A DNA stretch of 64,000 nt from Saccopteryx bilineata (Eukaryota; Chordata; Mammalia; Chiroptera; Emballonuridae). A program made the translations under genes and the position numbers. The stretch spans positions 18,167,632 through 18,231,631 of the forward strand of contig NC_089493.1 of assembly GCF_036850765.1 (NCBI RefSeq). Direction: 5' to 3'. This document shows positions 49,471 to 61,370 of this stretch, piece after piece; position 1 is the first letter of the stretch; each line of letters starts with the position of its first letter. Below the pieces are notes generated by a model. It was given only the letters and a program-made list of their open reading frames with translations. It was not told the DNA's origin and ran no database searches.

Positions 49471-51094
49471 TCACTGCCCTTATCAGTTAAACACAAAAAT
49501 ATTTAGTCCGTGTTTCTCAAACTTCAATGAACGTGTGAATAATAGAAGATCTTTTTAAATGATGAATTCTGCTTTATTAGGTCTTGAGTGTGAATAGAGA
49601 TTCTGCTTTTTTAACAAGCTTCCAGGAAATGCTATTGCTACGGCATTATGAACCAGTCATGGAGAAACCAGGCTTGGGCTTGATGCTGTAAAGAGGTAAT
49701 TGCAGGGACCGAATCCCTACCGATGACTAACCTACAATCACATTAGATATCAGTCTTAAACACACCCAGTGTGTATAGTCTGAACTGACACACAAGATAA
49801 ATTCCTGGTAACTTATCCTTCAAAAAGATTTACTGTAACATCCTGCTGAAGAGCAACTCAATTACCATCTTAAATATCATATAAGCTCCATAAAAATAAT
49901 TAACATAAACCATTCATGGGCAAAGCTTTTTATGAAGGTGGTGTAGACTGAAACACAACAAGCAAATATCCCAACAAAGACACTCATATATAAGAAAGAT
50001 TGGTGTAATAATAATAATAGAAAATATTGAATAAATGTAAGACAAATATATTGAAGAAATGAATAGAAAATAATCACGTGTGCTTCAGAAAGATCTCAAG
50101 GAAACTAGCTTGTTATTCCCACTGGTCTATCGGCAGTTCTATTGCCTTTAAATTTCAAATTCTTAATCCATGTTTCTTATCTTCTCTTTGAAGCAAATAG
50201 TTTTTACCCAGACATTAAGTCTAGGAGAAAGCCTAAAATAGAATTGAGGGTTTTTGCCTCTGCTCCTCTAAGATGTACTTTTTTCATTCTGTGCTGTTTT
50301 TTCCTACTCCTCTGATATGCAGAATGCAGAAATGCTTCTCATTGAATTCAGGAGTTAGAAGTCATTGCTATAATTGTGATGTAGTCGAGGACAGGCAAAC
50401 GTGTTTGATTCTCTCCAGCCAGAGTAGGACATCTTATTCTTATTTGCCTCCCTAAGGTCCCTATTCATTTTTAACCCCACGTCATGGTTGTCTGTAATTT
50501 CCTTTTCCCTCTTTTTTTTTTCCTTTTCTGCACCAACTTTGAAAGCTCATTTATGCAAATATGGAAATACATTATCTCTATTCCTTTATGAGCTATTGTT
50601 CCCAAATGGACATCTCTCAGATTTAGTGACTAAGCCTTTAGATTTTTGTATTTCACACATTTTTCTGTATTGGAAGCATGAACCTGAATGACAATTTCTG
50701 CATGGTGTGGAGGCTCCACTTCCTAGCTGCAGACAGAACAAATTTGCCAGTTTCCCAAAGGGGTAATCAGAAGTTATCCTTCTCCTGGGACAAAAGAAAA
50801 TCAAGCAAGCTTATTTAGTTCTGTTTCAAGCACCAGTGTGCTGGTTTTGACAAGACAAGAATGCAGCCAGGTCTCTATCTAACTCTTCTAACAGATGTGT
50901 TCAATCCAAGTACATTTCAGCAGATTTAGATGTAAAAATGGGGACGGAGGTTTTTTTGTTTTTTTTTAAGTAAACAATGCCTTGTAGTCTGTGAATAACA
51001 ACTCAAATACAATTGTATATTTCAAGAGTATTGTGGGGTATTTTTTAATAATGAAAGTACACAAAGATTGCATCATTCAAATGGAAAAATTTTT
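49471..51094. other. Unique DNA
   Basis: No gene or repeat recognised. Short T runs near 50512-50521 and 50950-50967. Confidence 0.4.
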
Positions 51095-51310
51095 TTTCAT
51101 CTAATCTTATTTAATGTAATAGTGGCAGTCATTTACCAAAGAATAATTGTGAAAGTTAGGCAAGGTTGCAAGAAATTTTGTACCTTCCTTGGCATCTTTG
51201 CAAATGACAGCTGCTACATTTATTAAATAAAAGGACACGACGGCATCAGAAATTATAGCTCTGCTTTAGGTGGAAGATTAATAAAAAGTGAGTTTATCAT
51301 AATTGCCCAG
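51095..51310. other. Candidate conserved non-coding segment
   Basis: Repeat-free AT-rich sequence with several transcription-factor-like words close together (for example tgacagctg near 51206, and ttattaaataaa). A weak inference only. Confidence 0.2.
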
Positions 51311-51545
51311 CAGTAATAAGTAGGTCTGTTTTATTGTGATGTTATACGCTAGTATCTTATTACGAGGATTATGTCCCTTATGTCTAGTTGTATAAGCGAA
51401 AAAATTCTAGTCTGATGTTAGGGTGTTATTTTGATTACTTGGTTATGTTGTGTATGCAAGTAGATGGCATTATATTTCAGTCAGGTTCTGTAGCTTGAAT
51501 ATATGGAATATTCTCCACGTCCTTGGATACTTTATATGTAATAAA

Positions 51546-51880
51546 ATTTTGAAGTAATTATTTTATTTTATTAAAGTTTTAAAGCATAGTTTACAGTCAG
51601 TATTATTTTTATATTAGTTTCAGGTGTAGAGCGTAGTGGTTAGACAATCATGTACTTTACAGTGTCCCCCCTGATATCTCCAGTACCCACCTGGCACCAT
51701 GCATAGTCATTACCGTATTATTGACTATATTCCTAGGCTGTACTTCACATCCCTGTGACTATTCTGTAACTACCAATGTGTACTTCTTAATCCCTTCACC
51801 TTTTCACCAGGTCCCCCAACGCCCTTCTCTCTGCCAACCATCAGTCTGTTCTCTGTACCTGTGAGCAATGAAATTTTGAT
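51546..51880 (-). mobile_element. L1 3'UTR fragment of another old subfamily, antisense
   Basis: Plus strand: 'tattagtttcaggtgtagag', 'gtacccacctggcaccatgc', 'cttaatcccttcaccttttc', 'catcagtctgttctctgtac'. The order matches an L1 3'UTR, but the sequence differs from the 6.2, 19.8 and 34.8 kb copies, so a different subfamily. Confidence 0.7.
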
Positions 51881-52655
51881 GACTTTGTTTGTTAATTATA
51901 ACGACAACAAAGCATCCCACTGAGTTTTAGGTGCTTCTTCAGTTATCAGAAGAAAGATTCGAACTCTTAGGACATATTCTATAACAAAGCAAGGAAACAG
52001 TATGACCACTTTTTAGTTCTAATCGGAACTGTGCATGTGTCCATGCTACTACAACCAGATGCTCATGAGATTTCTGTGTTGGATTTGTGGATGAACAAGT
52101 CACCCATTCAAGGCACAAATCCAGAAAAACTAAATCAAGCTTATAATGTATTTACTTATTTACTAGTTTTGTTTACTCTTGCTGCAGTGAGAAGGAATCT
52201 CCTGGCCTTTCTATTGGTTTGCTGGCTTCGCCCTCCCTAGTTCTGCTTAGACCTAATAGGTAAGACATCCAAATCCAAGTGTTACTTACTAGTCATACTA
52301 TTTTTCAGACCAATGCTCTCAAGTTTACTTGTTTACTTTTTTCTTGTCCTACAGAAAGTAGCAGAAGCAAGTTGTCCAACACAAACATAACAGTGTGGAC
52401 TTTTTACCTCTAACTTTCTCCTTAATACCATTCAGATTTATAAAACAGGCTTAGTCTCATCTTCAGTTGCAATTAATCTCTGCAGGTCTAACAATTGCAC
52501 CACCTCTAAAGCATACTGAGTAGGTGTAAGGACTCTAAGCTATAAGAGAGAAAAGTAATCTTTCAAGTCCAATTAAATACTGGTATGTGCTTGGAATGTA
52601 CTGAAATATAAAAATGGACAATAGTTAATATGCCAAATCCCATTGAGATATACCA
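51881..52655. other. Unique DNA
   Basis: No gene or repeat recognised. Confidence 0.4.
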
Positions 52656-52663
52656 GTGACTTT

Positions 52664-52892
52664 CAACCTTTTTCATCTCATGGCACACATAAACTAATTA
52701 CTAAAATTCTGCAGCACACCAAAACATGTATAATTTTGATTCATTCACACTGGACAGATAATGTTTTGTTGGCTGTTGTTATTTTTTTTTAAATTAACAA
52801 TCTAAAGAAAAAAAGAGGTCAGTGCCCCTGATTGGATAGTCAGGTATTGCATGTTTTACAAATTCTTGTATCACACTAGTTGAAAATCACTG
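52664..52892 (+). mobile_element. Non-autonomous hAT transposon, 229 bp
   Basis: Terminal inverted repeats of 14 bp with one mismatch: cagtgactttcaac at the left and gttgaaaatcactg at the right. Adjacent 8-mers agatatac (52656-52663) and ggatatat (52893-52900) share a gatata core, as expected for a decayed 8-bp hAT target duplication. The interior is AT-rich and non-coding, so the element would need a transposase from elsewhere. Confidence 0.82.
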
Positions 52893-52900
52893 GGATATAT

Positions 52901-53803
52901 TCACATAAAACCATGTATTTCATTAGTACAATGGATAATTCTTTAAATAACTAGTGCTGTATATCTTGGATTGGGATGAGTTTTACAGACGATGTTGGCA
53001 TGAGCTAGATTTCTGAAAGTACCTATAAAATGATTAGCCTATGATAATCAATTGGGGGTAGTGGATATTCCTAATAGATTGCAGAATGTGTCAGTTATAT
53101 CACTAGTATATTGAACTTTTTATGGAAGGAACTTAGGTATCCTTAAATTAATATTAAAAGCATTATATCATTTTAACATTTACTTGAAAGTTTCTATTGT
53201 TATCTATACTGTACATGGATATATATCTATATTAATATTATTTACTTCTCATGATTTCTCTGGATGTCAAATAGCTTTTGAGAAATAGAAATAAAACACT
53301 AGAAATGGTTAGTATATTTACAGTCAAAACTTGCTAATCTCAATATCTTTAATGAAAGTAAAGTCTATGCAATCCCTAAATGAGAAAATTTAAAATATGT
53401 ATAATTAAAAATAAAAAGAATTGCTTTGATATTTATAAAAACAACTTCTGTATTATACTGTTCTGAATTCTAAAATATGAAACACAGAAAAATGTCTTGC
53501 TCATATATTAATCTTAAGTGTTCTTCACTGAGAGGCAGATTTCAGTTTAGCAATGATTTGGAGACCCAGGTTCCTTCTAAATTGTGGCTCCCCAATCCCG
53601 TATAATTTCATTGTTTTTCACATTTATCCGGCAGAATCAGAAAGAGTATAGGAAGAGACATACCCTATCAATAAGAATGTCTGGAAAATTAGTCTCACAA
53701 TATGTCCAGGATGAAAAGAGAATGCATTTTGGTGATCAGGTAGCATGTTTTTATTCCTCAAAATTAATCCACTTCAGTAAGCCCTATGACCTCTTTACTC
53801 AAA
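52901..53803. other. Unique AT-rich DNA
   Basis: No gene or repeat recognised. Confidence 0.4.
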
Positions 53804-53825
53804 TATAGATAGACAGATGATAGAT

Positions 53826-53872
<47 letters not shown>

Positions 53873-53890
53873 GATAGATAGATAATAGAT
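53804..53890 (+). repeat. (GATA)n microsatellite
   Basis: An uninterrupted run of about twelve GATA units at about 53829-53875, flanked by imperfect gatga/gataa variants over ~87 bp. Confidence 0.95.
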
Positions 53891-54583
53891 TTGTCTTTGT
53901 TTTCTGAAAATGTATATTGCTTCTTTTTCTGGTTTATTTTCTATAGCTCCATTCCATATAAATTAGAACCTGCCCACCTCTTAACTACTATTTTCCCCTT
54001 TACAGAACAGAGTTGTCACAATATCACACATTTATTTGAAACTGTTTTTTGTCTCTTCCCCCTTGAAGGTGAGTTCCATGAGTTCAGGGACTTTGTCCAC
54101 TATATTTATTACTTTTTAACCATTGCACATATGCGCATTCAATTATTTATTCAAAGAATACATGCCCATGTCTCTTTATTTCTTATTTCAACAAATATTT
54201 TTATGTACTTTCTACCAAATGGATATCATACAGGTAAAAAGGTTCAGAGAGAAAGAGAGGGAGAGATTCAATGCTAATCCTCTATCAAGTCTAAAGAGAG
54301 GGACAGATGAGTGAACAAGCATTGTGGAGTGTAATGTGATATGTGGTATTATAAAGAAAAACAGGATTCTTAATTCACAGGGGAGGCTCCTTACCTGTTA
54401 AAGGGGGGTTCAACGTGGAGTTGCTGGTGGACCCTAACACTGAAGAAAACTGAAGGATGAAGAAGAAAGGTGTTGGGAGTGAGGTATTTCAGACAGAGGA
54501 AACACATTTACAGGGATATAGAGATGAGATAAATACTTGTCTACTGAGGACATTTCGAGGAATTGGATATAGCTAGAACTTAT
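53891..54583. other. Unique DNA
   Basis: The 128-codon frame at 53891-54277 (plus) has no recognised family. No repeat seen. Confidence 0.4.
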
Positions 54584-54774
54584 CAGGCGTCCCCAAACTA
54601 CAGCACGCATGCGGCCCCCTGAGGCCATTTATCCTGCCCCCCCCCCCCGCTGCACTTCCGGAAGGGGCACCTCTTTCATTGGTGGTCAGTGAGAGGAGCA
54701 CTGTATGTGATGGCCCTCCAATGGTCTGAGGGACAATGAATTGACCCCCTGTGTAAAAAGTTTGGGGACCCCTG
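54584..54774 (+). mobile_element. Non-autonomous hAT transposon, 191 bp, GC-rich
   Basis: Ends caggcgtccccaaac and gtttggggacccctg are 15-bp inverted repeats with one mismatch. The interior includes 'gcatgcggccccctgaggcc', a C run at 54636-54648 and 'cattggtggtcagtgagagg'. This is a family of small hAT-like elements known in mammals. An 8-bp TSD could not be matched. No coding capacity. Confidence 0.75.
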
Positions 54775-56067
54775 ACCTAGATAATGAATGGGAAATATGG
54801 AGAGCTGAGTCTATCAGATAACTGAATTTCCTCCCAAGATATGTTGGAAAGGCTGAACTTTACTTGAGGGCAGAAAGGAAACATTAGAATGTGTAAGTGA
54901 GAGGGCAGCTGGACCTTGGGCTCAGCAAGTGCCCAGTGTGCAGGGGGAGTGGAAGTCTTTCCATAAATAAGGGACCACTGCAATGGCCATAGCAGTGAAG
55001 GGCCTTTGCTGGGACATTCAGTGTTCTTCTCAAGAGCTCCACAGATATAATAAAAAGCCTTCAGTGTTCCTTATGCAGATATTTTCCAGATCATGGGAAC
55101 AGAATGGCTTTAAATGAAATGGAAGGTCATTAAATGTACAACAAACCAAGAAACGATTGTTTCAGATGGAGTTTAGCTTACCTCTTAAAATTTCCTGCAT
55201 TAGAAGGTCAGAGAATCAAATCTGATGCCTGGATAATTTAAAAGGCTGAGTAGTTTATTCCATTAATCATTAATAATGTTTATATATTTGTCTTAAGATA
55301 AGGGTAATCATTTATCATATTCCAGTGCAATAAATGAATTGCCACTGAAACTAAGAAAGAACTTCCTGCCCTCATTCCCTGATGCCATTGTTATTAAAAG
55401 GTAGCAAGTAATTGAGGCAATGATCTGGCTCTAGAAAATTTATTCACCTTCTGTCTCACTCTCAACTAAAAATAATATGCTGGTAAAGGTGTGTTTCTGT
55501 TTTTAATATTATTCCCCAGAATATGCTTTCTCTTTCCCTAGACCAGGTGTTTTTAGCAAAAGTAAGACATTTTCTCATAAGTGCTGCATGCTTGTCTGAG
55601 TGCATTTTTTTTGCCTTTCATCCTGCCTGGATCTTATTCATCTATTCATATAACATTGATTAAAGACCTACTAGATACCAGGCAATATATGCAGCAGGGA
55701 GGAATAGCTAAATTAATGATGTGATTCCAACCAGAAAAAAAGTGGAAAAACCATTGTATATTGTTTCCATGTCCAAAAATTTATAATACGTATTATTTTA
55801 TTAATATCTCTGAGAAGGTTTCTAGAAAAGATATGGATGGAACTTTGTTTAACTCAGCATCCTCCATGCTTTACTATATCTTAAAATTATTTCCTATGTT
55901 TAACCCTTGTGTGATTCCAATATTTGTCAACACAGTTTGGGAAAATCTAGTCTGGTGGGGTACTACACCAGTCTTCATCTATTTTAAGAATTTTGTAGTA
56001 TCATGAGAATGGAAATTAGAAGTCTGTATAGATGGTTCTTTCTTATTTGATGGGGGAAAAACATATT
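54775..56067. other. Unique DNA
   Basis: 55645-55700 ('ttaaagacctactagatacc') resembles an ancient repeat end. No gene recognised. Confidence 0.35.
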
Positions 56068-56081
56068 GAAATGTTAATTCC

Positions 56082-56448
56082 AGGCCCTGGCCGGTTGGCT
56101 CAGCGGTAGAGCGTCAGCCTGGCGTCCCAGGTTCGATTCCCGGCCAGGGCACACAGGAGAAGTGCCCATCTGCTTCTCCACCCCTCCCCCTCTCCTTCCT
56201 CTCTGTCTCTCTCTTCCCCTCCCGCAGCCAAGGCTCCATTGGAGCAAAGATGGCCCGGGCGCTGAGGATGGCTCTGTGGCCTCTGCCTCAGGCTCTAGAA
56301 TGGCTCTGGATGCAACAGAGCGATGCCCCAGAGGGGCAGAACATCGCCCCCTGGTGGGCATGCTGGGTGGATCCTGGTCGGGCGCATGCAGGAGTCTGTC
56401 TGACTGCCTCCTCGTTTCCAGCTTTGGAAAAATGAAAAAAAAAAGGAG
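56082..56448 (+). mobile_element. Long-type SINE (type A), complete, with TSD
   Basis: Head 'ggccctggccggttggctca' with box B 'aggttcgattcccgg', middle and tail modules as at 24.9 kb, and an A run near the end. Perfect 14-bp TSD gaaatgttaattcc at 56068-56081 and 56449-56462. The head lacks a few bases before the T stem compared with 1540-1614, so the tRNA fold is damaged. Confidence 0.94.
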
Positions 56449-56462
56449 GAAATGTTAATTCC

Positions 56463-56884
56463 TTAGATTCTAATTTACAGTATTCCTAGTTATACATGGC
56501 TGGTGCATGAAAATTTGGGAAGAAAAAATTTAATTATTTATTTAAATCTATGTCAGTGACTAAAATAATATATATTTTATTTTCAAAACAATGGCATCAT
56601 TATACTTTCTCAGACTCATGGAACCATTTACTCCTAATGTCTCCAACATGACCATGTTGCGCCATTCCTACATAGATCGATTTTAAGGTAAGAAATAGAT
56701 CGAAGGATGACTCCTGCATGGAACTTCTATCACTCCCATGGAAAAAGCTATTTAGTTGCCTCAAGGATTGGCCATGACATTGCTCTCCATTTCCAACTTA
56801 GTAAGACCATTCAGATTGCAGTATTTTCATTTTTGTTTTTCAGCTGTTAGAATGTTTGGATATGTTTTGGGGGGAATAAAATAA
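56463..56884. other. Unique AT-rich DNA
   Basis: No gene or repeat recognised. Confidence 0.4.
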
Positions 56885-57655
56885 AAGACAATCAAGTTGA
56901 TCAAAAAATGGGCAAATGAGGTGAATGAACGTTTTTCTAAAAAAAAAAATGCAAATGGTCAATACGCAAATGACAAGGTTTTTAACACACTAATTAATAA
57001 GAAAATGTAAATCCAAACCAAAATGAGATACTGTTTCAACCTATTAAAATCACTATTATAAAAAATACAGATACCAACAAATGCTAGAGAGGCTGTAGAG
57101 AAATTGGAGTCCTTGTGAATATTGCAGGTCAGAATATCAAATGGCGCAATGTGTAAATGGTACAGAAAATAAAATGGAATACAGGTGGTGGTTCCCCAGA
57201 AAGTTTAACATACAGTTACCATATGATCCAGCGATTCCATTTCTGGGTATTTGCCAAAAATAACTGAGAGCAAAACTTAAATTTGTATACGCATGCTCAT
57301 AGCAGTATTATTCATAATAGCTAAACTGTGGAAGCAACCCAAGTGTTTATCATTGGATGAATGGACAAAATGTGGCATATACATATACTAGAATCTATTC
57401 AGATTTAAAAAGGAAGGAAATTCTGACACATGTTATAAACATGAATGAACCTTGAAGACAGAATTGTAAGTGAAATGAGCCAGTCACCGAGGACAAAGAG
57501 AGTATGATTTCATTTCATGTGTGAACCAAGTTCTGGATATAAATGTTGGTCAACATTGCACGACAGTATGAATGTCCTTACTGCCCCTGACTGTGAACTT
57601 AAAATGGTTCAGATGAATATTTTGTGTTCTGTGTTTTTTGCCACAATATGAAAAC
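56885..57655 (+). mobile_element. Old L1 ORF2 3' end and 3'UTR, sense
   Basis: Ordered L1 blocks: 'aaaaaatgggcaaatgaggt', 'aaccaaaatgagatactgtt', 'accatatgatccagcgattc', 'tgtggaagcaacccaagtgt', 'tgaatggacaaaatgtggca', then 3'UTR-like 'tgtgaacttaaaatggttca'. Many frame breaks; it belongs to a subfamily older than the 7.8-13.8 kb element. Confidence 0.8.
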
Positions 57656-59372
57656 TGAATGAATATATGAGTAAATGAAAGAATGCAAACATTATGACAC
57701 CTATTTTGCTTTTAAGAGACAGGAAATTGAGCTCAAAATAGAAGTGAATACTCTACCATGATTTTGTTACCAGGCAACCAGAATCAGAGTGTCAGGAAAT
57801 ATACTCTCAGAAAAGTTTTAAATGCTGATGGACAACCTAAAAAAATGATGGAACTCATATAAATAATTGCAATAAATAAAAAGACAGTGTTATTTAATCA
57901 TATTTAGATCAATGACACTTTGAACCTGAAGATTACTTTCCCTTTTAGACTGTCCAGGACCCAGCTGGGACATTTTGTGAGTTGTAATCAAAATATTGAA
58001 ATACCTCTATCACGTGGTAATCCCAAAATTTTGAGTGACTCAGTGCTTAGCCAAGCACGATGTGAACTCATCTCTCTTACTCTAGTATAAGTAGTCCACG
58101 TATCAAAAATTGCCTTTGTCTAACTCTCCTCTTTTATAAACACTTGTATGAATTAATGAATCTAGGAACTGAGGCCAAAAGACTGTGGTAACTAAATTAA
58201 CGTTGTCTGGTCAGAAAATGGGAAAACCTAAGATTTTAATCTTGTTTCTCTGATTCCTAATGTAGTTTTGCTTTTTTTTTTTTTACATCAGCAGACTGAG
58301 GCACACCATAAGCCATTGTCTTTGGCTGTAGAAATGTCATATTGCGTGATCACATAGATGCTTATCCTGCAGTTTCTGTGTTTCAAAATACATATTGAAG
58401 GAGTTTAAGTATACAGTATTAACTAATATCACTTTAGGGAAGGAACATTTGTCTCATCTACTTGCTTTTAAAGTGTTTAATATAGTTGAATGGCAGGTGA
58501 ATTGGAACATTTTTAGTGTTAAAAGCAAATAGGTTTTCCTAAGATTCTATACTGCGAGACAAAGAATACTGCCAACATTTCATCTCTTTGTTCCACCAGG
58601 CTTCACAATGGGCTTATTCCTCTAACAACAATGAATCATTCAGTTCAGTGCAACAACATATAAGAAACCAAAAGATATTTAACAGTGATTGATTAAATCT
58701 ATTGAAAACATTGTTATGTATGATGAAGTCGAGATCCCAGTATCTGACACGCAAATATCAATCTTGTCCAAGCAGAAATTTCAAAGGAGGCGTAAAGGCT
58801 GGTATCGATGTCTCTCAGGAGGTGAGCTTGCTGGTGTCTGCCCACAGTGCTAGAGAATAACGCTTTGAGGATATCCTTTCTGATTGATTGATCCACCCCT
58901 TCTTTGTTTTTTCATTAGATGTCTCCTGTCGAAATTTTACTTTTTGTTTAGATTTCCCTCAGTATTTTTAGTCTGATTAATATACCATAAGCTGCATTGC
59001 TTGTCAGTTTAGATTAGAGCATAATTCCTAGGTCCGCATAAGCATTGGTTTCATGTTTTTTTGAGAAGTAAGTGATTCTTTCAGAGCAATATATATGGAC
59101 TATTTTCACAAGATCAATGGATCATTTATAGAGAGAATAATGAATGATATGCTAGTAAATAACAAGAATTCCGAGACCAAAAAAAGGGGGGGGGGGTTAT
59201 TTGTGATGGTTTTCACTTTCCTTGTTGTAAATACTTCTACTTAGACAGATTTTAAGCAACCAGTTTTCCAGCCAGTTCATAAAACTCCTGAGAATTTGAA
59301 AATTGGCAAGCTGGTATACACCAGCTCCATCACAGGCTGGTCTGTATGTACTCCACTGGCAAAAGTGTTGAT
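57656..59372. other. Unique DNA
   Basis: Includes a T run at 58271-58284 and a mononucleotide G run at 59188-59197. No gene recognised. Confidence 0.4.
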
Positions 59373-59387
59373 AAGAAAGGAACTTCA

Positions 59388-59574
59388 GCCTGACCTGTGG
59401 TGGTGCAGTGGATAAAGTGTCGACCTGGAAATGCTGAGGTCGCCGGTTCAAAACCCTGGGCTTGCCTGGTCAAGGCACATATGGGAGTTGATGCTTCCAG
59501 CTCCTCCCCCCCTTCTCTCTCTCTGTCTCTCCCTCTCCTCTCTAAAATGAATAAATAAATAATTTTTTTTTAAA
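59388..59574 (+). mobile_element. Short-type SINE (type C) with TSD
   Basis: Head 'gcctgacctgtggtggtgca', box B-like 'ggttcaaaacc', 'ggtcaaggcacatatggg', CT-rich tract and AATAAATA tail. Perfect 15-bp TSD aagaaaggaacttca at 59373-59387 and 59575-59589. It closely resembles the 15.74 kb copy but without the CT expansion. Confidence 0.94.
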
Positions 59575-59589
59575 AAGAAAGGAACTTCA

Positions 59590-59874
59590 AAGGTTAGAAA
59601 AGCAAGATGGAGGAGCACTTGTTTGTGAGAAAAAAGCTGAAACATATGCCCACTGACCTCCTTTCCTGGAATTCTGATATTCCTAGATTTTGAACAGCTT
59701 TAACTTTCATTTAGTTCTGTCTTCCCTATTGTTAAATTGAGAGATCTCTGGGACATGTCTAGACTTAAAAATAACTACACTTTTCTTGTTCTCTTATTCC
59801 TTTTCTCTTAATTTGTTTGTTTCCTGATCACTGCCCTGGTACATACTTTACAAAGCCAGGAATGTACAGAATAA
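59590..59874. other. Unique DNA
   Basis: Nothing recognised. Confidence 0.4.
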
Positions 59875-60060
59875 TCACAATTATTGAGTGCTTATCATGT
59901 TCAAGGCCTTGCAATACCAGCTGTGCATGAATCATCCTGTTTAATTTTCACAATAATCTCATAAAATATGTCCTTTATCCCCATTTTCCAAGTAAGTACC
60001 AAACTTGGTGGCATTAAAGAGATAAAGAGTGAAACTGAGTTAGACTCTTTAACTCTGAAA
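59875..60060 (-). mobile_element. MIR-type SINE remnant
   Basis: The plus strand follows the MIR core in the antisense direction: 'attattgagtgcttatcatg', then 'ttcacaataatctcataaaa', 'atccccattttccaagtaag', and a diverged remainder. An ancient mammalian element. Confidence 0.55.
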
Positions 60061-61300
60061 TCTGCTTTCTTATGTCAATTTGAGCCATAGGTATTACAAT
60101 TATCATCATGATTTGCAAAGCATTTCTAGTCCACACAATGTGTCTATGTGCTGTATCTTCACAGAAACTCATAGAGGTGAGGCAGTACAGATATGGTATC
60201 CTTTCTGCAGAAATGTTTAGCTGAGAATTTAGACCATATTTACAAAGGGCACCTCCAGTCTACCAAAAGGAACATGAATGGAATGTCTTAAAATGGTCAC
60301 AGATTTCAAGGGGCTAAAAGAAAGTTAAGAAAGCATCTAGTGCAATGGTCTTATTTCACAGAAAAGTTCTTCTCAGTCTTGCAAAGAGGAACTAAGTCTC
60401 TATACTTTGCTTCCACAGAAATTAAACATTTTAACTTGATATCATTTTGTCTTGTTAGTGGTCTTTTTACATATAAAACTATATAGTAAGGGTTTCAGTA
60501 TCTTAAGGTTGTTATCTTGGGACTTGTGTACATAGAAATGAGAACATATCAGAATACAGGGGGGCTAATAATTATTGATCTTTATTGACTGATCTTACCC
60601 ATCAGTCACATTTCATTTTGCTTATTGATCTTTTACATTAAGCTTAGTATTTAAGAGCAAAATGAATGCATTTGGGGATGATCAAATCACCCTTTGTGGA
60701 CATTTTTTTTTTCTGAAGAGCTGTGAAAAGACTATTTTTGCAAATTTTATCAGTGTTGAGACATTGAAAAATAAATAAATGACAATTTGGACTACAGATT
60801 CATTGAAGCAACTGAAGGAAGTCTACATATTGTTGATGGGTTTAGAGAATCAAAATGATTTTGAATGACCAGTGGCCTCCTGAGTGTCATTGGCTGCTGA
60901 AATTAAAATTTTTATTAGAGATCAATGTGAATAGTTTTTAAAAATCCTGCTCAGGCTGAGGCTGTCTAGAGAGACACCAGCTTATGAGCATTCGATTTTT
61001 TAATTATTTTTAAAAAGCCAATTAATTTTTATTAATTTGCTTGCATGGTCCCTTGCTGTCTTAGAAGTCATCTGCTTATACTTGTGAGTAGGGGATAATT
61101 TTTCCCAGAATGAAATGTGAACATCTCTTCTCCTAGGATGAAGCACCAGACCAAGTTATTTCCAAAGCCCCAAAACCCCCCTTTTTTTTATAGAAAGCAG
61201 AACAGTAATTTGTATTGCTGATGATTTTGTTTTGTTTTGTTATTATGAATAAACAGTCTCTTCTTGATATGCCATTTATGTATATTGAGATAAGAGTAAA
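60061..61300. other. Unique AT-rich DNA
   Basis: 60090-60205 may be a second MIR-like fragment. No gene seen. Confidence 0.35.
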
Positions 61301-61370
61301 TTAATAATAATACTAATAATAATAAAAGAAGGAGAAAAAGAAGAAGGAGGAGGAGGAGAGGAGAGTGGCT
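61301..61370 (+). repeat. AAT repeat passing into GGA/GAA-rich tract
   Basis: Imperfect (AAT)n at about 61301-61326, followed by aag/agg-rich purine sequence to about 61367. Confidence 0.85.

Noticed and set aside
53891..54277. 128-codon frame as a gene
   Set aside because: Hydrophobic and aromatic-rich translation of AT-rich DNA, with no recognised family.
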